From positions 550,765 through 614,764 of the forward strand of contig LUCM01007300.1 in assembly GCA_008360955.1 (NCBI GenBank): a DNA stretch of 64,000 nt, written 5' to 3'. Positions 62,441 through 64,000 of the stretch are shown in pieces. Made by a program: the position numbers and the translations under genes. Origin of the DNA: Fasciolopsis buskii (Eukaryota > Platyhelminthes > Trematoda > Plagiorchiida > Fasciolidae). Below the pieces are notes generated by a model. That model made no database searches and was not told the origin of the DNA. It worked only from the letters and a program-made list of their open reading frames with translations. Position 1 is the stretch's first letter. Every line of letters starts with the position of its first letter.

Positions 62441-64000
62441 CAAATCATGAGGCATGTTCTCCCCCGCCGAACCAAAAGATAAGTGTTTGAATGAATCGGA
62501 CATTTTGAGAACGATAACCAAGGCAAGAAAAACTCAAATGACATTACCTAGGGTTTGTTGGCTAATGAAGTTCAGTGGGACATGGATGACATCCCAGCGT
62601 CCACGGCCGGTTTACTATCCCAAGCGTCTCTCATTAATACTGTCTGAAAATCCGTCATAAAGCAGTCTACGGTCTGCCAAACTGTGTCCTCAATAAGGAT
62701 TGGGTGCAATTTTCCAAGATCACATATTCACTCTCAGTTAGTAGATCTGGATGACACATGACAATACTTCGGCGTCACAATATTCTTTATCACTGAAGGA
62801 AAACTTTACAGTAATGCACTATCACCCGCCTGATAAAGCACACAAAAATCGGTCACTAGTAGAATCAAAGAATCAACGTCGAGCTGGTTGTTCTTTCGAA
62901 CTGGAAGAAAGTCGTAACACAATAATATGAACAAAAATGAACCAGTCAAAACTTGCACTTGGAGGCACTCACAGGTATCATATTGTCACGATTCTGTAGG
63001 GATAGAAAGTACAGAGTGCGAAGATGATTAGAGGAACAGAACTAGAAAGGAAGGATGCAAATTCAGTACCCATACAGGTAGCCCAAACATCCAGATAGGA
63101 ATAGTCCACCGTATACTTAAGGATCGAAGATAATTTTTGAGGTCCGTATTAGTCGATACGGAATGGCACCCTGCCATACAGCAGAAAAATTGATCACAGT
63201 ATCGATAGAACAAGACTGTAGGCCATTAAATAAAGGAATAAAAGGGAGCAAAAGACCAATTCATCGACTTCGAAAATATTACTTTTTGGATTTTTCCTTG
63301 TCGACGAAAAACATAGACATCACAAGGAGCGAAGGTTTCGAAATGAATGGCATTTCGAAATTGATCCAGAGATAGTGCAGAAGTCAGGAAACTTGCATCT
63401 AACAAACCTTTGGGGGTCATTCAGTCAAAAGAATGAACCGACTAAGAAGCCTAATCCTGGTTAGTAAAAGCAAGACTCAAGCGATTAATTGGGTTCATAT
63501 TATGCTGTTGGAGGTAATGAAACTTGATACTTTGTGGTTTTTCTTAGGAAGCACTGATATTTTGGTGACAGACTGAAAATAAAGAAACTTTAGCTAAAAT
63601 AACATCCAATAAACTGTAAACAAAAACCGCATTTTCTGCAGAGAAGTCTATGATAAAAATATTTGAAAATCATCGTCAGCTGCACTCTGTAAAAGGCACA
63701 CAAAAAAGGAAGCCATACAATATGTTGCTCTTAAACAAACCTCATATCCGTTCAGTCCAAGCAAAATTGCCTACTCGGCCACGGAGGGGAACACTTAGCA
63801 ATGATTCACAATTCGGAAGAAGCCAGTGTACTGCCACAATAAATTTAAAGTTCGTGTCACTCGAAAAGCATTTAAAAACGAAATTCGGCTTTCTGATTTA
63901 GAAACAACGAAATATCATCTGAATTTCATTGTTATCAGTAAGAACCATTCCAATGTGGTCATAGAACAAAAAGTTTTTACTGATTGCGCAGTTGCTGGTG

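Larger units (their letters stand above)
61100..64000 (-). other. 5' region of the CELF gene (UTR, promoter or upstream intron)
   Basis: Upstream of the chosen ATG the reading frame stays open only to 61138 and then meets a stop. The rest contains a GAT/GAC-rich stretch, CA/TG-rich tracts and no protein-coding similarity that I recognise. No convincing TATA box, initiator or strong splice acceptor stands out just upstream of 61138, so I cannot place the transcription start. From 62,450 to 64,000 I see only unremarkable AT-leaning sequence. Confidence 0.4.

Noticed and set aside
1..64000. CRISPR arrays, bacterial operons, rRNA genes
   Set aside because: The sequence is eukaryotic intronic DNA; no regularly spaced repeats, operon-like gene runs or rRNA motifs were seen.

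Overview
This is eukaryotic (metazoan) DNA, probably from a flatworm and most likely a tapeworm-type genome. The case rests on four things. The only convincing gene is a spliced CELF/Bruno-like RNA-binding protein. Its introns are enormous. The background is AT-leaning non-coding DNA with few ORFs beyond chance. Decayed retroelements are scattered through it: an RTE-like endonuclease fossil, tRNA-derived SINEs and a hammerhead-ribozyme element. The species assignment is inference from these features, not from a database match.

The gene runs on the minus strand. Coding exon 1 (61099 down to 60454) carries a 170-residue acidic/Ser-rich N-terminus and the first three quarters of RRM1. Coding exon 2 (15682 down to 15600, 83 bp) completes the RNP1 motif and ends at a consensus donor. 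The intron between them is 44,771 bp, so most of the window is one intron. Positions 1-15599 are the start of the next intron; the following exon was not found. Positions 61100-64000 are 5' flank, 5' UTR or an upstream intron, rich in simple sequence.

Repeats by region: 1.4-2.6 kb, a broken non-LTR retrotransposon endonuclease followed by a GAT-rich tail; 6.8, 28.8, 31.8, 41.4 and 52.0 kb, tRNA-derived SINE-like relics; 24.94-25.56 kb, a recent-looking 584-bp insertion with 15-bp target-site duplications; 27.04-27.31 kb, a degenerate ACT/ACC repeat; 43.3 and 51.0-51.6 kb, GC-rich segments of unknown family. Several AT and trinucleotide microsatellites are also present.

The most interesting object is the 25-kb insertion. 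It combines a tRNA-like pol III promoter (A and B boxes), a compact type I hammerhead ribozyme motif with a minimal stem III, a second hammerhead in an inverted arm, and exact 41-bp direct repeats spaced 391 bp apart. The layout is what 5' inversion (twin priming) of a tandem-multimeric or circular 391-nt ribozyme RNA would leave. Older relics of the family appear near 32.2 kb and, less clearly, near 5.7, 20.0 and 28.2 kb. Everything except the CELF exons appears to be intronic passenger sequence, although the inverted arms would form a long hairpin in the CELF pre-mRNA.
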